From NCBI GenBank assembly GCA_016110215.1, contig JADWQD010000022.1:333365-397364 (forward strand): DNA of 64,000 bases, given 5' to 3'. The stretch's first letter is position 1, and each line of letters opens with the position of its first letter. The notes beneath the pieces are model-generated. The model did no database searches, had not been told where the DNA came from, and saw only the letters and a list, made by a program, of their open reading frames with translations. Made by a program: the position numbers and the translations under genes. Source of the stretch: Capronia americana. Lineage: Eukaryota > Ascomycota > Eurotiomycetes > Chaetothyriales > Herpotrichiellaceae. Shown piece by piece: positions 1-9,856 of the stretch.

Positions 1-2
1 TC

Positions 3-164
3 AATGCTCCAGTCACGGACACCGGTGACGCAACAGGAGCCGCAGGCGCCGCAGCTACCACCGGTAGCGATCCTGGACTGCAAAATGTCGGTTCATCCCT
101 CAAGATGGGAAGTGCCGTCGCGGTGCTCGCTGGGCTGGGAGGCTGCCTCTTCTTTGCCTTATAA
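3..164 (+). CDS. C-terminus of a GPI-anchored-type surface protein (5' partial)
   Basis: The gene enters from the left edge; 53 codons and a TAA remain in the frame that begins at base 3. The visible part is an Ala/Thr/Gly-rich spacer, then a short polar stretch (QNVGSSLKMGS), then a hydrophobic tail ending LGGCLFFAL. Small residues followed by a C-terminal hydrophobic run are the usual signal for GPI transfer, so the protein is probably a cell-wall or plasma-membrane surface protein. The catalytic or binding domain lies outside the window, so no function can be given. The tail could also be a plain membrane anchor. Confidence 0.6.
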   Translation, partial: NAPVTDTGDATGAAGAAATTGSDPGLQNVGSSLKMGSAVAVLAGLGGCLFFAL

Positions 165-1930
165 CCCTTGCACGAACGCCTCGAACGCTCGACCCCGGCC
201 ATGTATTTCACTGGCCGCGTACATGACCTTGATTTCCAGTATATAACGATGATACGGCTCAGCATTTCTCTCCTTTGATCAACAATCTGCGACCGGGCAT
301 AGCTTTTGGCGTTTAATCACTCTTTAGAGTTGGGTGATCTCGATTTTGGATCCGGTCGAAAACCAACGTGTACATGAAGGGATTTGGTAACTGGGAGGAC
401 ACTATAACTTGATGAAGATCAAAGCGGTGGCGGATGTGGCAGTGACAAGCACGGGCGGCGTGTAGCAAAGTAGTGTATAGTTGTAGAGACAATCGATCAG
501 ATTATCTCCATCGAGCAAGTCTTGACTCGTATCCGCATGCTCCTGCCCACCCTTTTCTTCTTGCTCGTTCTCGGGCTTACCCGCACCATCCTTCCAACAG
601 ATTGGGATTCATTCGATGCTGCGACTGATCTCGCATACACAGCCCAACAGCAGTGCATAGCTTGTCGTCAACGAGTTCTCCCAGAAAAAGAATATGGACC
701 GGCCGGTGGGTGTGAAAAGGGACTATCGGTCTGTCCAGAATATCCGACACCACTTTAACATTCCAGCCAAGAGCGAAGACCTCACATTGCGAGGAGTCAG
801 GAATGAGCACTTTTCCAACGAGCTCGGCGCTTCCCCTCAAACTATATACTCTTAACTCTGCAGAGGATTACGACAGCCTGTTTAATTAACAGGTATACAA
901 GTGGGCTCAGCAACTTGACCAACATATCAAAATTATCAAGTCAGTGGGATTAATCGGCCAGGCACCCATGCCATCAATTTATCAAGCCTCGAGTGATAGG
1001 CGAGGAGACGAAGATCCCTGAGAATCAGGTGCACTCTCACAGCAATGTTGCGAGACGGAAGGACAATCCTGAGACAGATCTCAAGATGATGGAGTAACCT
1101 TGAAACAAGCTCCTGTGCATCGTCGGGGCTGTGCAAGAGAATAGTACGACAATACTGGAGGCTCGCTTCGCTTGCGGCAAATTTGGTCTTGACATCCAAT
1201 TGCTCGGCACGCGACCCAGTCCCATGCAGCGTCGTCGGGCTGGTTCAGTCACCAGTTTCGCCGGGGTAAGAATGGGCAAATATTCCTGTTTTGCGAGCTG
1301 GAAGGACAGGCGCCGCAGGATTCTGAGCTGCAGCAGAATATTTTTGTTGGTTGGGCCAAAGTGTGGTTGGCAAAAGCCTGCAGCATGTCGACAGCCTCCC
1401 TTGTGCGCAATTCAAAACATGTGCCAATCGAGCCCCCTACCCAGACAAGATCAAGAAGGTTTATCTGCACGCCGGCCGATGGTGGGCTGGCTTTGAGTGG
1501 TCAAAGCCCAGGGCTGGGCGCACGAAAGAGGGAATCAAACAGGGGCAGCCCCGCTGAACCGTGCAGGGGGCGTCACGATCACCAAAACCTGCCCGCGTCA
1601 ACTGGAAGCGCATTTTGCTGGGCGCGCTCCTGCCTCGAATATCCTGCCTTGATCGTGCATTGTGCATCTTGCGTCTTTCCTTCCTGCCTTCATTCTCGTC
1701 CACCATCAAAAGAAAGAGCAGTCACTCGTCGTTTGGGTGTCGCTCCTCCCTCGCTATCCCTTTCTAATACTTCAGTCTTCTGTTGGGAACTCCTCATTCT
1801 CTTGGATCCCGACCTCCATTACATTTTGTTCTCCCAGCTGCGAGTTCATTTCTAACCCCCTTACCTTGCGTTCAACTTGAAATCGAGAAAGAGAGCTCCT
1901 TATCCTCAGGTTTCTCACTTACCCATTACC
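165..1930. other. Intergenic region, 1.77 kb, with two weak coding traces
   Basis: This interval lies between the GPI-type protein and the GH72 gene. The last 250 bases are pyrimidine-rich, as expected for a promoter and 5' leader of the GH72 gene. Two coding traces are listed separately: a plus-strand secreted-type ORF near 537 and minus-strand protein-like stretches between about 936 and 1470. I see no tRNA or transposon. Confidence 0.5.
537..758 (+). CDS. Possible small secreted cysteine-containing protein
   Basis: An ATG at 537 opens 73 codons. Residues 1-20 (MLLPTLFFLLVLGLTRTILP) look like a signal peptide with a leucine-rich core. The remaining 53 residues hold four cysteines, including a CIAC pair, and charged residues. 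No family is recognised. No intron is needed and no strong promoter is visible. The ORF is short and could be chance; it is listed because the signal-like start plus an even number of cysteines is the pattern of fungal small secreted proteins. Confidence 0.25.
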   Translation: MLLPTLFFLLVLGLTRTILPTDWDSFDAATDLAYTAQQQCIACRQRVLPEKEYGPAGGCEKGLSVCPEYPTPL

Positions 1931-3332
1931 ATGCGTACCTCGACCCTCGCGACCCTCGCCTTGGGTGCCGGTGCTGCTTCTGCAGCTTCCGTCAAGAGAC
2001 AAAGCAGCTTGACCCCCGTGTCTGTCAAGGGAAATGGTGTGTTCCACGCGTCTTTTTTGTTTTCACGCGTGTGCTGACCCTGATGAAGCCTTCTTTGCGG
2101 GCGATGAACGATTCTACATTCGCGGCGTGGACTATCAACCTGGTGGCTCCTCCGATGTGGCCGATCCCATTGCCGACGCAGACGGCTGCCAGCGAGATAT
2201 CGCGGAATTTCAAAAGCTGGGCATCAACGCGATTCGAGTTTACACTGTCGACAACACTGCGTCTCACGACACTTGCATGAACGCCCTGGCAGATGCTGGC
2301 ATCTACCTGATTTTGGACGTCAACACCCCCAAATACTCTCTCAACCGAGCTGATCCTGGCCCATCATACAACGATGTATACCTCCAGAGCATCTTTGCTA
2401 CCATCGATGCCTTCCAAGGCTATGACAATACCTTGGCTTTCTTCTCCGGTAATGAGGTCATCAACGATCCGGAAACTTCTGCTGCTGCTCCGTATGTCAA
2501 GGCTGTCACCCGCGACATCCGGCAATATATCCGCAACCGCGGCTACAGAACGATTCCCGTAGGCTACTCCGCAGCTGATGTTGCAGAGAACCGTTTGGAG
2601 ATGGCCGAGTACATGAACTGCGGTACCGACGACGAGCGTTCAGACTTTTTCGCTTTCAACGACTACTCCTGGTGCGATCCTTCATCCTTCACTGTTTCTG
2701 GATGGGATCAGAAGGTCAAGAACTTCACCGGCTATGGTCTCCCGATCTTCCTGTCTGAATACGGCTGCAACACAAACACACGGGACTTTGGTGAAGTCGA
2801 GGCTCTTTATGGCAGCCAAATGACTCCGGTCTACTCTGGTGGCTTGGTGTATGAATATTCGCAGGAACCCAGCAACTATGGCTTGGTTGAGATCAGCGGC
2901 GACTCTGTCTCTGAATTGCCAGACTTCGGTGTGCTGCAAAAGCAGTTCGCCAAGACCGCCAATCCTCAGGGTGATGGTGGTTACAACTCCACCGGCGGTG
3001 CTTCTGGCTGTCCTGCTTTCTCCGACCCCAACTGGCTCGTCAAGGACAGCTCTCTTCCAGCCATTCCGGACGGAGCCACGAAGTACATGACTGAAGGTGC
3101 TGGGACTGGTCCAGGTCTTGATGGTCCTGGCTCGCAGAATGCTGGTGGTGCTTCTACTGGAACCGCCACTCAAGGCAGTGGACAGGCCACCCAAACTGGC
3201 AGCTCTGGCGGCAGCTCAACCGCGACCGGCAATGCTGCTGTATCCGTCATGGCTCCAGAATGGTCTTTTGCTCCTATGGTGTGTGCTGCTGTTGTCGTCA
3301 TGTCGACATTCTTTGGCGCCGCTTTGTTGTAA
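1931..3332 (+). CDS. GH72 beta-1,3-glucanosyltransferase (Gas/Gel type), GPI-anchored
   Basis: The enzyme cuts cell-wall beta-1,3-glucan and joins the new end to another chain, elongating wall glucan at the outer face of the plasma membrane. Exons 1931-2036 and 2089-3332 give 449 residues; the 52-bp intron has a GCTGAC branch site. Residues 1-19 are a signal peptide, followed by a KR pair. The GH72 catalytic domain includes YIRGVDYQPGG. The predicted acid/base Glu is near residue 158 (SGNEV) and the nucleophile Glu near 259 (LSEYGC). A Ser/Gly/Thr-rich spacer and a hydrophobic tail ending FFGAALL suggest a GPI anchor. No CBM43/X8 cysteine module follows the catalytic domain, so it belongs with Gel1-like rather than Gas1-like members. 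Splicing is fixed because KGN must join AFFAGDERF. Confidence 0.93.
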
Positions 3333-3609
3333 ATTTGGCAGGTTGAGGGAGCGTTAATTTTGCACATTGAAGGAAGTTTGGCAAACGTCGTCGGACTCGG
3401 CATTTTGGGGAAGCCACATGCACCAAAACCATTGATTGTCTTCTCCTTGCGTTTGAAAGTTGGGGCAGGCTATATTGGACTTGGCAGCATGTGAAGTAAG
3501 CCAAAGCCTGGCATATGCAATTGGGCGTTAGAGATGTGCAATAGACTTGTGCGCCTTATCGAACACAAACAGCATACAACAAAAACAATACAAAGTAATC
3601 ACAAACCCA

Positions 3610-4017
3610 TCAGGGCTTTGACTTGTGCCGCTGTTGTATCGCCATCTTCAACGCTGCCCTCCCCTTTTCCATGTCAAAGGGTCCGGTAAACCAGGCATCC
3701 TTTGCCACCAGCCGTCCCTCGTCGGTAAACCGGACGCCCTCGTCGGCTAACAACTTCAATTTCAAGGTCTGATTCACCCCACTGGGCGCCTTCTCCCAAT
3801 CGCCCTTGAACCCACCGACGTAACCATCACTGGCGATGACCCGATGGCAAGGCACTTCGGGCGCGTAAGGGTTATTCCGCAACGCGCCGCCGACGGCTCG
3901 GGGACTGCTGGAGAGGGATTTGGCGATGGCGGCGTAGGTGCTCACTTTGCCGGGCGGGATGGAGAGCAGGTGGGTGTAGACTTTCTGCCGGCGGGTAAGC
4001 GGTATGTTAGAGAGCAT
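3610..4017 (-). CDS. O6-alkylguanine-DNA alkyltransferase, DNA-binding/active-site domain
   Basis: This is a single-exon protein of 135 residues with the MGMT/Ogt C-terminal domain, which moves an alkyl group from O6-guanine to its own cysteine. The helix-turn-helix part is RAVGGALRNNP (about 40-50), with Arg47 as the likely arginine finger. The active site PCHRV puts the acceptor Cys at 57; it is not the Trp found in alkyltransferase-like proteins such as Atl1, so activity is likely. GYVGGF follows as in the family. The N-terminal domain of longer MGMTs is missing, as in other short fungal homologues. The same frame stays open upstream to 4314, but only through a low-complexity pyrimidine tract; the ATG at 4017, just before the conserved domain, is the better start. 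Confidence 0.85.
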   Translation of the reverse strand: MLSNIPLTRRQKVYTHLLSIPPGKVSTYAAIAKSLSSSPRAVGGALRNNPYAPEVPCHRVIASDGYVGGFKGDWEKAPSGVNQTLKLKLLADEGVRFTDEGRLVAKDAWFTGPFDMEKGRAALKMAIQQRHKSKP

Positions 4018-4020
4018 CAC

Positions 4021-4211
4021 GGAGGGAAGGGAAAGGGGTAAGGAGAGAGAAGAGAGGGGGAGAGAGGAGGAAGGGGGAGGGAGGGAGGAAGGGAGGGAGG
4101 GAGGAAGGGAGGGAGAGAGGGAGTGGAGGGAAGAAAAGAGGGAGAGATATAGGGACGAGAGAGGGAGTGGAGGGAGGGGGAAAGAGAGAGAGCGAGAGGA
4201 GAGAGAGAGGA
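4021..4211 (+). repeat. Polypurine tract (GGGA/AG-rich), about 190 bp
   Basis: The plus strand is almost purely purine over about 190 bases, built from imperfect GGAGGGA and GAGA units with only a few pyrimidines. It lies directly upstream of the alkyltransferase start, so on that gene's strand it is a CT-rich promoter or 5' leader. Homopurine-homopyrimidine DNA of this length can form triplex structures; that is general knowledge, not shown here. Confidence 0.85.
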
Positions 4212-5114
4212 AGCACTGACTTCTTGAAATTCCGTGATAGCCATGTTCAAAGCGGAGGACGGAGTACCTCGTACACAGTAAGGAGTCCTTGTTGGAAGAT
4301 AGGGTACAGTCCAATAGATACGATCTCAGTGGTGATTTGGGCGGTGCTTATGGGTATTCGCAGTTCGAGAGACTTGACAGCTCTCTAGACCCGCGACTGT
4401 GCGCCCACAATATTTATACAAGTATGGATCGAGGATGGACAGATACACAGGCACGAGGCCTGGCAGACTCACGTGTCAAGAAGAAAGAGAAAGAGGAGTC
4501 ATGAATTGAATTCACCGCCTACATCAACTAGAGGACCTATCTACGCACCTACTCCATATGTGTGCCCAGTCGCTCGAACTTGACATGGATACGAGTACTT
4601 TTGGAAGCAAGACGTTTGGCTTATTTCCCTGTCAATCCCCGGAACGCATGCTGATAGGTCACTTCTAGAGCAACGACCGAAGTGCGGGCGTGCAGAGTGG
4701 TGGAGGCGTATTCGGAGAGCCGGGAGGGTAGGACAGGATAAGCCACATGTCGCGAAAGTGGCGCGGCTTCACGTGGGTTAATGGAGATAGATCCGCGGGA
4801 GGGCTGTGATACCTGTACCTGACGCAAAGAGGAATATGTTGGATTCTGTCCTTGTGCGTTGTAGCCCTGGTGCGAGATGATTGATCGTCGCGCGAAGCGG
4901 CTGCCGCGAGTATTCCAAAGGGGATTCAAGGCTCATGCTCCAGTCCGACAGAGACCGATGAAAACGATGTCCTATGCTCCGCCGTACTACTGCGCTACTG
5001 GTCGAGTGCTTCCACTGTCGCAGCTACCTCCAAGGTTCAATTGACGGGGTGAGCTTCATACCCAGCCAACAAACTCTCCAGCGCACTTCTTCTGAGAGGA
5101 CTGGTCACAACAAG
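4212..5114. other. Intergenic region between alkyltransferase and NDUFB7
   Basis: About 0.9 kb between divergent genes. It must hold both promoters. A minus-strand frame over 4621-4929 looks mildly protein-like but has no ATG (a TGA sits just before its first usable codon), so it is not called. Confidence 0.5.
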
Positions 5115-5600
5115 ATGACGGTCATAGAGTCGGTCAAAGAGGCCGTCGGTCTCGGCGATGGTGCCGGTATGTCGTCTTCCCAGCTCGACCTCGACCTCGA
5201 CGTGCGGCCGAACGAGCACACACATTCGATCTCAAGAAGCTAATGTCACAGCTCCTGCATCCCGACAAGCCATGTCCGAAGCCCGAGTGCCCCTCGCCTA
5301 CAGAGACAGCTGTGCACACCTCCTGATCCCGCTGAATAAATGCCGACACGACACCTGGTTTCTGCCGTGGAAGTGCGAGGTGGGTTATTTCTTTCCACTA
5401 CCGTCTGATTCACCAGCAAGAGACGGCCCAGCGCCCCTGTGCTTGTAGAAAGAGTGAGCATATGTGCTGATATGATGAGTTGCTAGAACGAACGGCACGG
5501 CTACGAGAAATGCCAGTACGAGGAGTTCAAGAAGAGAGTCGCGAAGATGGAAGAGATCCGGGCAACCAGGGCGAACGAGAAGAGAATACTAGAACAATGA
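5115..5600 (+). CDS. NADH:ubiquinone oxidoreductase (complex I) subunit NDUFB7/B18
   Basis: An accessory subunit of mitochondrial complex I located on the intermembrane-space side. Exons 5115-5166, 5252-5379 and 5487-5600 give 97 residues; both joins keep phase. The family core is plain: LAYRDSCAHLLIPLNKCRHD, then PWKCENERHGYEKCQYEEF. The four cysteines form the twin CX9C motif used for Mia40-dependent import and folding. A basic, glutamate-rich C-terminal helix (KKRVAKMEEIRA) follows. The extra N-terminus (MTVIESVKEAVGLGDG) comes from exon 1. An in-frame ATG at the start of MSEARVPLAY, in exon 2, would give the shorter form seen in some fungi. Confidence 0.92.
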
Positions 5601-6219
5601 AGCCGAGATCAGCAACAGGGGGGATCAAGGCAGAATGTCCAGACCGGCTTTGGATGTATATATGGGGCGTGCTGCATTTCGTCGGCGTCGAGGCAAGGCA
5701 GGCGACGTGGAGGACGTGACAAGAGACGCGCCAGGCGACTTTGCCGCAGAGGCGTACTTCCAGCAGCGAGAGTCTGTATCAAACATAACATAAGAATGGA
5801 TTGCGAACGACGACTGCCAGCGCAGGAGTCACGTGGTCTGATACAACTGTCCCGCTGCGCTTGGTGATTTCAATGCCAGCGCTGGCGCGTTAAGAACTGT
5901 CAGAGGCAGAGTAGGTCCGACCTGCAGTACTCCGTAAAGAAGCCCCAAATTCGACCCAGCGACAATAGTGTCTTGAAACGGTGCGTACAGGAACGTCCCC
6001 ACGTTTTGCGGTCGTCGATTGCTGCGAGCGCTCCCTCGAACTGCTGCATTGGTGCGGATATCAGCGGCACCTGCGTGACATGCGGTACTGCCGCTCACTA
6101 CTATGTGTCAAGGGACTCGGACAGGCAGAGCTGACCATTATCTCGGCGTATCTGGACGTCTCATCCCACACCCAGCCTGCACGTAGAGGGATCGATGCAT
6201 TCCATGGCGGCACGGATGA
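5601..6219. other. Intergenic region between NDUFB7 and the 82-residue minus-strand gene
   Basis: These 619 bases lie between convergent genes. A minus-strand frame at 5829-6098 is open for 89 codons with some hydrophobic residues, but it shows no recognised motif, so it is left uncalled. Confidence 0.45.
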
Positions 6220-6578
6220 CTAAACATACTGTAAGATCCTGTGCGTCGCCGTTCTATCGATGGCGAGAATTTCTCGGCTGTCGGTGTCAATTGCACCACC
6301 CAGAGTCTAAATAACCCACGCTGTGAACTCGTCCTGTACCTGAGCAAGGCATGCTGAAGAATTTTCCATTCCTCCTCATCCACTCGCGCGGCTACTTCCG
6401 TCCGCAAATCCGCTTTTTGTGACTGCGAAAATAAAATCAGAAAACGTCACGATACTACGAGCGTCTACACAGGATCGTCTCTTGTGGCAGACGGCACGGC
6501 TGCTTCTATCGATTGGTCCCAGCGTAACCATGCCCGCCCTGTGAATGGCTTCCGCGCTCCAGCCGTGTGTCGTCGCAT
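6220..6578 (-). CDS. Unrecognised conserved-looking small protein, 82 residues, three exons
   Basis: Reading the minus strand gives exons 6471-6578, 6340-6422 and 6277-6220 (stop TAG). The two introns are 48 and 62 bp; the first has a pyrimidine-rich acceptor ending TTCGCAG and the second an ATTGAC branch-like site. Phase is kept at both joins (36 codons, then 83 nt, then 58 nt). The product starts MRRHTAGARKPFTGRAW and has an acidic helix-like middle (RTEVAARVDEEEWKILQHAL) and a basic end (ILAIDRTATHRILQYV). I do not recognise the family. It has no cysteine pairs or membrane segment. The arginine-rich start would suit a mitochondrial matrix protein, but that is a guess. It diverges from glutamate-cysteine ligase with only 121 bp between the two ATGs. 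Confidence 0.6.
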
Positions 6579-6699
6579 TTGCCGGAACAAGGCGACACTT
6601 CGCTTGATGGACGTGACGCTCCGCTTACCACGATTTCCTCGGCTTTCTTGAGCCAGTTCCTTCGAGTGCGATTCTACATCCAATCACCAAATCTGCGAC
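6579..6699. promoter_or_regulatory. Short bidirectional promoter between the 82-residue gene and glutamate-cysteine ligase
   Basis: Only 121 bp separate the two divergent start codons, so transcription starts and control sites for both genes must lie here or inside their first exons and introns. No TATA box is evident. Confidence 0.5.
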
Positions 6700-9012
6700 A
6701 TGGGCCTTTTGTAAGTCGTGTCTACGCTGGACGTCGGCCGCTGTTCTAACCCCAATTCACAGAGCGTTGGGCACGGCCCTGGATTGGCCCGACGCAAAGA
6801 AAGCGGCAGGTCAAGTACGCGAATGGGGCATCGAGGTAAGATCTGGCACAGAAAGGAACTGGCATTGGCGAGATCTGGCGACTGACTCTGTCCGAAGCAA
6901 CTGCTCGGGATATGGCGTAAGGCCAAGGGTAAAGAGCGTGATGCTCTGCTTTGGGGTGACGAAGTAAGGCCCCCTCGGCCGAGTGCCGGTCCGGGTCACT
7001 GAGCCTTGTCCAGATCGAATATCTCGTCGTCGCAATCGACGATGAACATAAAAAGGTCCGTTTGTCGCTGTGTCAAGCGGACGTGTTGAAGGCATTGGCC
7101 AAAGACGAGACTCTTGCCGGCCAGGATGTCACAGTTCCAGATCTCCAGAATGGCGTCGCGTGAGTTTTCAAGGTCTCTGCTCATTCTTGAGCCTTCGCAT
7201 TGACTTGACCCCAGTCCCACCGGTGCTCTTCCAACCTTTCATCCCGAGTTCGGCCGATTCATGCTGGAAGCCACGCCCGGGAAACCGTGGGGCATCGACT
7301 TTAAGGACCTCCTTGCCGTGGAGGACGACATGAAACTCCGGCGGGAAATCGCAAAGGCGCATATGGACCCCGACGAATTCCCCATCACGTTAACGACCTT
7401 CCCTCGCCTCGGTCTTCCAGATACCATCAAGCCCGACTATCCGCCTTCCGGCCCGGCGTTGCGGTCACAATTCGTCCCCGATGAGATCGCCAACCCGCAC
7501 ATCCGCTTCCCTACATTGGCTGCCAATATCCGATCACGAAGGGGGAGGAAAGTCGAATTGAATGTTCCTGTGTTCAAGGACAAGAACACGCCGTCGCCGT
7601 TCAATGACCCGACCGTCAATTACGATCTGCACAACTGGCCGGAAGACGATGACGTCCGGAACGGTGCGGTCAAGCAAGATTGCGTCTACATGGACGCCAT
7701 GGCCTTTGGCATGGGCAGTTGTTGCCTCCAGATCACGTTCCAAGCCAAGAACATCCGCGAGGGTCGGACGCTGTATGACCAACTCTCGCCTCTGGGGCCG
7801 ATCATGCTGGCACTCACTGCCGCAACGCCAATCTACAAGGGCTTCCTCGTGGACACCGATGTGCGGTGGAACCAGATATCCCGAGCAGTGGATGATAGGA
7901 CACCGGAAGAGCTCGGTGAGAAACCGCTGAAGAACGACCGATGGCGGATCCCCAAGTCTCGCTATGCCAGCAACAGCACATACATCGCGCAGGACCATCG
8001 GCTGCGACCAGAGTATATGGACCCGAATCTCATCGTCAACGAAGAACTAAAACAGAAACTCCTGGATGGCGGCATGGATGACCTGCTCGCCACCCATTTC
8101 GCCCACCTTTTCATCCGCGACCCCATTGTGATATTCTCTGAAGACCTGAAAGAGCTCGACCCGGAAGGGTCGAATCATTTCGAGAACATCCAGTCCACCA
8201 ACTGGCAGCACATGCGATTCAAGCCGCCTCCGCCCGGCGCCGACATTGGCTGGCGAGTGGAGTTCCGCAGCATGGAGATCCAGATCACCGACTTTGAAAA
8301 CGCCGCCTTCTCCGTCTTCATCGTCCTCGTCACGCGGGCGATCTTGAGCTTCGACCTGAACTTCTACATCCCCATCGCGCGGACGACGCAGAACATGGAA
8401 ACCGCACACATCAGGGATGCCGTCATGAAGGAGAAGTTCTGGTTCAGGAAAGATCCCTTCCCGAAGAAGAGGACCCCGAAGCACTCGCCCGTCCAGTCGC
8501 CGGTGCTCAATGGAATCGGCGAACCGGCCAACCCGGCTTACCCCTCCTCCTCCTCCTCCTCGACAGGCGCTTCAACGCCCACGCCCCGGCCCCAACCCCA
8601 GAACGGTGCAACGGAGATGGACACTCCACTGGGCCCCGTGGAGGACGAATACTCGGGCATGTCCATCGACGAGATCATCAACGGCGCCCCGGATGGGTTT
8701 CCCGGCCTGATCCCGCTCGTGGAATCGTATCTCGACAGCGTCAACATCGACATCGACACGCGCTGCCGGCTGGCCGTCTATCTGGACTTGATCCGCAAGC
8801 GAGCCAACGGCACCCTGTGGACAGGCTCGAAATGGATACGGAACTTTGTGCGCACCCACCCTGCGTATCGTGGAGACAGCGCCGTCAGCGACGAGATCGT
8901 CTACGACCTGTTCGAGGCAGTGCGGGAGATTGAGAAGACCGAGGGCAAGAAGCAGCACGTGGGCTGGGAGATGCTTTCCGCGAGAGAAAGGCCGAGGGGG
9001 TTAGATGAATGA
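6700..9012 (+). CDS. Glutamate-cysteine ligase, catalytic (gamma-glutamylcysteine synthetase)
   Basis: It catalyses the first, rate-limiting step of glutathione synthesis: glutamate plus cysteine plus ATP to gamma-glutamylcysteine. Five exons (6700-6710, 6763-6835, 6898-6963, 7014-7159, 7215-9012) give 697 residues, the usual eukaryotic length. The joined start reads MGLLALGTALDWPDAKK, typical of the family. Family blocks include EFGRFMLEATPGKPWG, MDAMAFGMGSCCLQITFQA and FLVDTDVRWNQIS followed by RAVDDRTPEE. The first coding exon has only 11 nt (ATG GGC CTT TT), and introns are 50-62 bp. A Ser/Thr/Pro-rich insert lies near residues 510-550 and is partly encoded by a TCC repeat. All joins keep phase. 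Confidence 0.95.
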
Positions 9013-9319
9013 TTGATTCCGAACTTTGACACCGAGGATGGATGCCGTGATATTTTGCGAAGAGAGAGAGAGGGAGGGGGAACCAGAGAGAGGGTGAGAG
9101 GCGATTTAGTTCGTTGTTCTACAGTAGATGAATGATTTCATTCCAAACTTGACGGACCCTAGGATGCCGATGTTCCGAGTGCGAGGGAAGACCGAATTGA
9201 ATACCATAGCATTTTCTTTTTCAATATCCAAATCGTCTGGTCCGCGTTCTTCGATAGTCGGTCCAGTCCGGTCCGGTCCGGTCTATCGCGGAGGACGCAT
9301 ACACACCTATGATGGATAC

Positions 9320-9361
9320 GTATATAAAGTACCGTATATAAAGTACCGTATACAAAGTACC
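9320..9361. repeat. Tandem array, 14-nt unit x3 (GTATATAAAGTACC)
   Basis: Three head-to-tail copies at 9320-9333, 9334-9347 and 9348-9361; the third differs by one base. A partial fourth (GTATAA) follows. Confidence 0.9.
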
Positions 9362-9505
9362 GTATAATATTGGTTCCCTCCCCTGTGGTGTGGTGTGGTG
9401 CCCGTCTGTGTCTATCCGTGTCCTGGACCCTTGTCTATCTCTTATCTTTCTCTACTTCTACTCGTCCCTGTTCGTGGAGTGATATAAACGGGAACTCACG
9501 TTACC

Positions 9506-9547
9506 GTAAGTATAATGAGGTAAGTATAATGAGGTAAGTATAATGAG
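9506..9547. repeat. Tandem array, 14-nt unit x3 (GTAAGTATAATGAG)
   Basis: Three perfect copies at 9506-9519, 9520-9533 and 9534-9547, followed by a decayed fourth (GTAAGATAAG). Each unit begins with the 5' splice-site consensus GTAAGT. The unit length equals that of the array 145 bp upstream, although the sequences differ. Confidence 0.9.
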
Positions 9548-9832
9548 GTAAGATAAGTATATTAAGTAAGATATATCATGATAGTAGGGCCGTAACGAGA
9601 TATTATATTACTATATAAACTGTATAAACTGTCTTTTAAACGTGTTGTCATCCTTGAAGCTAGAGATCGTTATTCGGTACGACCTTCTCGTCCCTCGCTC
9701 TTAGCATCAGATTCAGGCTTACGCTCAGGCTCGAGCTCCAGGTCGATGTCCAGGTCGAGGTCGAGGTCCAGTCCGTCACGATCCATGTGCGAGGAGGCAC
9801 AGTACATACTTAAGGGATGCTGTGTGTCAACC

Positions 9833-9856
9833 TCAGGCTCAGGCTCAGGCTCAGGC
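9833..9856. repeat. Short tandem repeat TCAGGC x4
   Basis: Four perfect hexamers followed by a degenerate TCAAGG. Related CAGGCT/GAGCTC words occur about 100 bp upstream, mixed with GAGGTC repeats. Confidence 0.85.

Noticed and set aside
4018..4314. Long N-terminal extension of the alkyltransferase
   Set aside because: It would be encoded by the polypyrimidine tract as Ser/Leu/Pro repeats, and homologues start near the conserved domain.
4621..4929. Minus-strand frame of about 102 codons with a mitochondrial-signal-like composition
   Set aside because: No ATG opens it and a TGA lies just before its first TTG codon; the overlapping ATG frame is only 52 codons. No motif seen.
5829..6098. Minus-strand 89-codon frame with hydrophobic residues
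   Set aside because: No recognised motif, lies beyond the stop of the better supported 82-residue gene, and codon choice looks random.
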